DNA of 10,296 nt from JBHHZI01 sp046757965. Lineage in GTDB: Bacteria > Acidobacteriota > Polarisedimenticolia > SMYD01. A program made the translations under genes and the position numbers. This document shows, in pieces, positions 6,020 through 10,296 of this stretch. How positions within the stretch are numbered: position 1 is the first letter of the stretch; every line of letters begins with the position of its first letter. The stretch lies in assembly GCA_046757965.1 (NCBI GenBank), contig JBHHZI010000118.1, forward strand, positions 1-10,296. The letters run 5' to 3'. The notes under the pieces were generated by a model. The model did no database searches. It was given only the letters and a program-made list of their open reading frames with translations, and had not been told where the DNA came from.

Positions 6020-6667
6020 ATGCGAGCAGTGTGGAGGAGACAGAAGCGCGGCTTCTCGCCGGGAGGCGATTCCCGGCTCGTCCGTCGCCTTCTCGTCGGT
6101 GACGAGCGGGCGTTCGATGAGTTCTTCCGGACTTTCTTTCCCCGGTTGTTCCGTTTCGCAATGCCGCGCCTTGCCGGTCGCACAGAGGACGCCGAGGATG
6201 TCGTTCAGGCGACACTGGTGAAGGCGTTGTCGCATCTGCGTTCGTACCGGGGGGAGGCAGCCCTCTTCACCTGGCTGTGCACGATCTGCCGGCGCGAGAT
6301 CGGCGCGCAGTACCGGCACCGCGAGGCGCGTCTGACACGAGTCGATCTGGTGGAGGATTCTCCCGAGATCCGGGCGGCACTGGAGTCTCTCGCGGCCGTC
6401 ACCGAGGCGGGTCCGGAGACGGTCGCCCGGACGCGGGAACTGTCGCGTCTCGTCCAGCTCGTTCTCGACCGCGTCCCGCCACGTTACGGGGACGCTCTCG
6501 AGTGGAAATACATCGATGGAATGCCCGTCCGGGAGATCGCCGCCCGGATGGGCGTCGGGCTCAAAGCGGCGGAGTCGGTCCTGACCAGGGCCCGTGCGGC
6601 GTTTCGAGAAGTCTTTCGGGAGGTCACCGGCCGCCCGCCTGCGCCCCGTGTGGAGCGAGGGGTCTGA
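6020..6667 (+). CDS. ECF-type RNA polymerase sigma factor (FecI-like role)
   Basis: This 215-residue protein has the two domains of extracytoplasmic-function sigma factors. Region 2 (about 30-95) contains AFDEFFRTFFPRLFRFA, then EDAEDVVQATLVKAL and YRGEAALFTWLCTICRREI, the core-binding and -10 recognition segments. A variable linker (100-140) follows. Region 4 (141-200) has LVQLVLDRVPPRYGDALEWKY, and the helix-turn-helix MPVREIAARMGVGLKAAESVLTRARAAF binds the -35 element. The frame is open from about 5849, but conserved sequence begins after Met at 6020. A G-run directly touches that ATG and is better placed for GTG 6029, so the start may be three codons later. The stop TGA is followed immediately by the FecR ATG, indicating one transcript. 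It should activate its own operon and perhaps other genes when released by FecR. Family assignment is firm; target promoters are unknown. Confidence 0.93.
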   Translation: MRAVWRRQKRGFSPGGDSRLVRRLLVGDERAFDEFFRTFFPRLFRFAMPRLAGRTEDAEDVVQATLVKALSHLRSYRGEAALFTWLCTICRREIGAQYRHREARLTRVDLVEDSPEIRAALESLAAVTEAGPETVARTRELSRLVQLVLDRVPPRYGDALEWKYIDGMPVREIAARMGVGLKAAESVLTRARAAFREVFREVTGRPPAPRVERGV

Positions 6668-7717
6668 ATGCGTGACGGGCAGCAGGGCGCAGGCGACCGA
6701 GATGACCGGCTCGGAGCGTTGATCCGGTCGGCCGGGCCACGGCCGGCGGTCGACCCTGAGGTCACGAGGCGCGTCCGATCCGCCGTTCATGAGCAGTGGT
6801 CGACTGGCGTGCGCCGTCACCGCCGGCAACGCGCCGGCATGCTGCTTGTCCTCGCCGCGGGAGTCCTCATGGCGGTCGGCTGGTTCGCCTGGCCCGGATG
6901 GGGCGTGCCGGAGATCTCCCCGCAGGACCCGGCCGTGTTCGGGCGTGTCGTTCTCAGTGGGGGACCGGCCTGGGTCGTCGATCCGTCCCGTGCTCCGGTC
7001 TCTTCGGCGGCCCCGCTGAGGACCGGAACTCAGCTCCTGCCGGGTGCCACGGTTCGCACCGAGGGACAACTGGCGCTGAGCCTCCGGACGGGTCATTCGC
7101 TCCGGCTGGACCGCGGCACGCAGGTCCGGATCCAGGCACCGGCGGCATTCGTTCTGGAGCGTGGCGCCGTCTACGTCGATTCGGTCTCGCCGGCAGGGTC
7201 ATCCCCCACGCGCACCCTCGTCATCGAGGTGGCGGGACGAACGATCCGAGACGTCGGAACCCAGTTCGAGGTCCGCCTGATGGACGGTGCCGAGGTGCGC
7301 GTGCGAGTCCGAGAAGGGGCCGTGCTGTTCGACGGCGAGACGGGGTCCACCCGCGTGAAGCGTGGCCAGGAACTGCACGCATCGGTCGCCGGTCTGTCCG
7401 TCGTGCCGGCTCCGCTCGCCGGACCCGACTGGGACTGGGTGGCCGAGGTCACGCCGATGATCAACCTGGATGGCCGCACCGTTCGCTCCTACCTGGACTG
7501 GCTCGTCCGCGAGCGCGGCTGGCGTCTCGTGTTCGATGATCCCGGTCTTGCAAACCAGGCGAGTGAGATCCGTCTCAGCGGCGATCTGGAGGGCGCCACT
7601 CTGGTCGGGTCCCTCGATGCGATCCTGCCCACCTGTGATCTGGCACACCAGTTTGACCCGGCGGATGCCACGCTGCACGTTCGCCGCGCCGTCCCGGCCC
7701 AACCGATCGCGCCATGA
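6668..7717 (+). CDS. FecR-like transmembrane sigma regulator with C-terminal STN-like domain
   Basis: This is a 349-residue inner-membrane protein. The N-terminal 56 residues are cytoplasmic, charged and end in an Arg-rich patch (RRHRRQR), and would contact the sigma factor. One transmembrane helix spans about 57-75 (MLLVLAAGVLMAVGWF). The periplasmic FecR domain (about 88-235) has GTQLLPGATVRTEG, LALSLRTGHSLRLDRGTQVRI and the hallmark RTIRDVGTQFEVRL, then VREGAVLF and KRGQELH. The last part (about 262-340), including GRTVRSYLDWLVRERGWRLVF and GATLVGSLDAILPTCDLAHQF, resembles the small STN/secretin-type domain found after FecR in many relatives. FecR proteins pass the receptor signal across the inner membrane and control the partner sigma, negatively or positively. 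GAGGGG (6657-6662) lies 5 nt before ATG. The start abuts the sigma-factor stop, and the stop overlaps the receptor start by ATGA, pointing to coupled translation. Confidence 0.92.
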   Translation: MRDGQQGAGDRDDRLGALIRSAGPRPAVDPEVTRRVRSAVHEQWSTGVRRHRRQRAGMLLVLAAGVLMAVGWFAWPGWGVPEISPQDPAVFGRVVLSGGPAWVVDPSRAPVSSAAPLRTGTQLLPGATVRTEGQLALSLRTGHSLRLDRGTQVRIQAPAAFVLERGAVYVDSVSPAGSSPTRTLVIEVAGRTIRDVGTQFEVRLMDGAEVRVRVREGAVLFDGETGSTRVKRGQELHASVAGLSVVPAPLAGPDWDWVAEVTPMINLDGRTVRSYLDWLVRERGWRLVFDDPGLANQASEIRLSGDLEGATLVGSLDAILPTCDLAHQFDPADATLHVRRAVPAQPIAP

Positions 7718-10287
7718 GCCGGGGGAGGACCGGGTGGCTCGCGCCGGCGCGCGGCACCGGTATGGCCTTGCTGACCCTGTCACTGGTCATCTGGGCGTCG
7801 GTGTCCGTGGCCGCCGCCCGGCCGGCGGGGGTATACCAGGGTCGCCCACTCGCCGAGGCGCTGAGACGGTTGCAGGATCGTGGACTGACGATCTTCTACA
7901 GCAGCGAACTGGTTCATCCGGGCATGATGGTGCGAGAGAGACCGCTCTCCCCATGGCCGCGAGAGATCCTCGACGAGTTGCTGTTCCCGTTCGGGCTCCA
8001 GGTCCGGCACGCCCCGGGAGGCGGGTTGCTCATCGTCAAGGGGCCGCCGCGAGGGCGCGTCGTCGGTCTGGTGCGGGATGCCGCCACCGCCCATCCGCTG
8101 GACGGCGTGACGGTGACGCTCGAGGGTACGGGCGTGGTGGTGCAGACAGGTCCGGACGGCGGCTTTCACACTGTGCCGTTGCCGGTGGGTGCGTATACCA
8201 TCCGGTTCAGCCGAGGAGGCGCGGTTGTCGGGCGTCTGGAACACGTGGCGGTGACCGCGACCCGATCGACGCGCGTGAGATTCGACGTGGCGCGCCCGGA
8301 GATGGCATCGGAGGAGATCACCGTCGATGGCCATCGCTCTCCCGGTCGGGAGCCGGCACCGCACCACTACTTGACACGGGCACAGATCGGTGGTGAACCG
8401 CTCCTGGCGCACGATGCGCTCGGTGGTTTCAGACGAGCTGCCGGCGTCACATCCGCGACCGGTTCGGCCCGGCTGAGTGTGCGCGGCGGCAACGACGACG
8501 AGGTCTTGATCCTGCTGGACGGCCTCGAGCTCTATGACCCGTTCCACCTGAAGGACGGCGGCGGTTCCCTGAGCGTCATCGATTCTCGGATCGTGGGGCT
8601 GGAAGATTACCGGGCCGGTGATTTTCCGGTCGAGTACGGCGGCCGCATGAGCGGTGTCATCGATATCACGTCGGTGATGGCCGGTGAGGACGGGCTCGGC
8701 AGCCTGGGACTGAGCACCACCGACCAGCGAGGAGCCACGCAGGGAACGTTCCTGGATGGTCGGGGGAGCTGGCTGGCATCGGGACGCCTCGGCCGCCCCA
8801 CGACCCTCGTGGACCAGCTCAATCTCGACCCGGCCTTCGATCCGCGCTTCTACGACTTCTTCAGCAAGGCGCGCGTGTCGCTGAATGACACCAGCCGGTT
8901 GAGTGCCCACTTTCTCACGACGTTTGATGATTTTCAGAGTTCCGAGGATGCGCGGGTGACGACAACCTTCGACCGCGGTGACTTCCGGTCTCGTCACACG
9001 AGTCGATACGGCTGGGTGACGCTGGACAAGGTCTGGGGTACGCGATCTTCGAGCAGGAGCGTGCTGTCGATCGGCGCCATTGATGACGAGCGGGAAGGCA
9101 CTCGCGACGCTCAGGTCGATGTGAATGACGTGCGCTCGACGCAGCGATTCGGTTTCAAGCAGGACTGGATGCTGCACCGCGCGGGACATCTGTTCAAGGT
9201 GGGGTTCGAGCTGGAGAAGCTATCCGCGACCTATGACTACGCCTCGAACCTGCTGGCGCCCGTCGTGTTCTCGGGCGTCAGTCCGGCCGGACCGGTGAAT
9301 CGTGCGCTGAACCTCGAACCATCTGGAACGTCCCTGGCGGTCTATCTCGACGATCGCTTGCCTGTCGGGAAGACGGTGACGGCGGAGCTGGGGCTGCGCT
9401 GGGATGGCGAGACGTACACCGGTGCAGGATACCGGACGGTGAGCCCGCGCGCGAACCTGTTGTGGGAACTGGGCTCGGGAAGTCAGCTGCGCGTCGCCTG
9501 GGGTTACTTTCATCAGGCACAGCGGATCAGCGAGCTCCAGGTCGAGGATGGTGTGTCGACATTCGGTCGCCCCCAGCGGGCCGAGCAGCGCTCGATCACT
9601 CTCTCTCGTCGGCTCGCGGGGGACCTCCGGATCGAGGGGGCGCTCTACGAGAAACGCATCACGGACATCCTGCCACGCTTCGAGAATCTCGTGGACCCGT
9701 TCAGCTTCCTGCCGGAGACCAACCCGACGCGCGTTCGTGTCGCCCCGGCGCGGTCCAGTATTCGTGGTCTGGAGCTGTCCGCGTCGGGTCCCGTCGGCGA
9801 GTCGCTGGCGTGGTGGGGCCATTACACACTGGCGTCCGCACGGGATCGGATCGACGCGGCCTGGGTGCCGCGATCCCTGGATCAGCGGCACACCGTCCAG
9901 GCGGGATTCCGGTACAGGATGCCGGCGGGGTGGGCTGTGGACGTTGCCGGGGGGTATCACACGGGCCGCCCGTCCACGCCGATCGGGCTCACGGAGGTCT
10001 CAGGGCTCGACGGTGCGTCGAGCCTCGAGCCAACGTTCGGTCCGCGCAACAGCGTGCGTTTGCCGGGTTATCGACGTCTCGACATTCGAATCAGCCGGAC
10101 GCTTTCCGTCCGGGCAACGCGTATCCATGTGTACGTCGATCTTCTCAATGCCTTAGACGCCACCAACGTCTGCTGCGTGGAAGGCTTCTCGGTGTTGAAC
10201 CCGACCGGCGAGTCGCCGGGAATCCGTTTGCGGCGGAGGCCTGGTCTGTCGCGTCTCGTGTCGGCCGGCCTGAGCTGGACGTTCTGA
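7714..10287 (+). CDS. STN-containing TonB-dependent outer-membrane receptor (FecA-like transducer)
   Basis: This 857-residue protein is complete. A signal peptide occupies about 1-35 (LLTLSLVIWASVSVAAA); Met17 (7762) is an alternative start. Next comes an STN domain (about 38-110: YQGRPLAEALRRLQDRGLTIFYSSEL, LLFPFGLQVRHAPGGGLLIVKG). A carboxypeptidase-regulatory-like beta domain (113-193) has GRVVGLVRDAATAHPLDGVTV and PVGAYTIRFSR. A possible TonB box is EEITV (200-204). The plug (about 215-320) contains VRGGNDDEVLILLDGLELYDP and YGGRMSGVIDI. A 22-strand-type barrel then runs to the terminal LSWTF, whose last Phe is the outer-membrane insertion signature. The domain order marks it as a transducer that both imports a ligand and signals to FecR through its STN domain. 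No ligand-specific motif is visible; iron chelates, other metals, sugars or peptides are all possible. It overlaps fecR by 4 bp and ends 9 bp from the window edge. Two adjacent Cys (NVCCVEGF, about 812-813) lie near the C-terminus, as in related receptors. Confidence 0.94.
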   Translation: MSRGRTGWLAPARGTGMALLTLSLVIWASVSVAAARPAGVYQGRPLAEALRRLQDRGLTIFYSSELVHPGMMVRERPLSPWPREILDELLFPFGLQVRHAPGGGLLIVKGPPRGRVVGLVRDAATAHPLDGVTVTLEGTGVVVQTGPDGGFHTVPLPVGAYTIRFSRGGAVVGRLEHVAVTATRSTRVRFDVARPEMASEEITVDGHRSPGREPAPHHYLTRAQIGGEPLLAHDALGGFRRAAGVTSATGSARLSVRGGNDDEVLILLDGLELYDPFHLKDGGGSLSVIDSRIVGLEDYRAGDFPVEYGGRMSGVIDITSVMAGEDGLGSLGLSTTDQRGATQGTFLDGRGSWLASGRLGRPTTLVDQLNLDPAFDPRFYDFFSKARVSLNDTSRLSAHFLTTFDDFQSSEDARVTTTFDRGDFRSRHTSRYGWVTLDKVWGTRSSSRSVLSIGAIDDEREGTRDAQVDVNDVRSTQRFGFKQDWMLHRAGHLFKVGFELEKLSATYDYASNLLAPVVFSGVSPAGPVNRALNLEPSGTSLAVYLDDRLPVGKTVTAELGLRWDGETYTGAGYRTVSPRANLLWELGSGSQLRVAWGYFHQAQRISELQVEDGVSTFGRPQRAEQRSITLSRRLAGDLRIEGALYEKRITDILPRFENLVDPFSFLPETNPTRVRVAPARSSIRGLELSASGPVGESLAWWGHYTLASARDRIDAAWVPRSLDQRHTVQAGFRYRMPAGWAVDVAGGYHTGRPSTPIGLTEVSGLDGASSLEPTFGPRNSVRLPGYRRLDIRISRTLSVRATRIHVYVDLLNALDATNVCCVEGFSVLNPTGESPGIRLRRRPGLSRLVSAGLSWTF

Positions 10288-10296
10288 TCGCGCGAG

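Noticed and set aside
7780..9189. Long minus-strand open frame of 469 codons
   Set aside because: It is antisense to the receptor gene, whose domains and terminal Phe are unmistakable. Long antisense frames are expected in GC-rich genes.

Overview
The window is GC-rich DNA (above 60% by eye) that looks like the chromosome of a Gram-negative bacterium. The evidence is a TonB-dependent outer-membrane receptor ending in an aromatic barrel residue, a FecR-type membrane regulator and two other exported proteins. Codons end mostly in G or C. The receptor architecture (STN domain, carboxypeptidase-like domain, plug, barrel) and the family of small soluble genes would fit Acidobacteriota or a proteobacterial lineage. 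No rRNA or other marker is present, so the phylum is only a guess. I see no tRNA, rRNA, CRISPR array, transposase or phage gene.

Layout. 1-612 (minus): the first 204 residues of an unrecognised exported protein, running off the left edge. 782-1276 (minus): a VOC/glyoxalase-fold protein of the PhnB-like group, with a perfect Shine-Dalgarno sequence. 1277-1581: a divergent spacer with small palindromes. 1582-2070 (plus): a single-domain cupin. 2089-3978 (minus): a full-length asparagine synthase-type glutamine-dependent amidotransferase, converging on the cupin gene with 18 bp between them. 4087-4127: a strong stem-loop. 4152-5216 (minus): a secreted protein with a six-cysteine helical domain. 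5217-6019: about 800 bp without a convincing gene, holding an inverted-repeat element, two 8-base homopolymers and a candidate promoter. 6020-10287 (plus): a tightly packed three-gene operon of ECF sigma factor, FecR-like membrane protein and STN-containing TonB-dependent receptor.

The best functional unit is the last three genes, which have the layout of a FecI-FecR-FecA cell-surface signalling system. In such systems the receptor binds a ligand and its periplasmic STN domain signals to FecR, which controls the sigma factor, which transcribes the operon. The ligand cannot be read from the sequence. The left half is a set of apparently independent genes. The asparagine synthase has an unusual D in its ATP-binding SGGxDS loop (SDGLDS). 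Nothing here proves a new system. The points most worth a second look are the signalling trio with STN-like modules on both periplasmic partners, the mirror-symmetric cysteine spacing in the secreted protein, and the inverted-repeat element.
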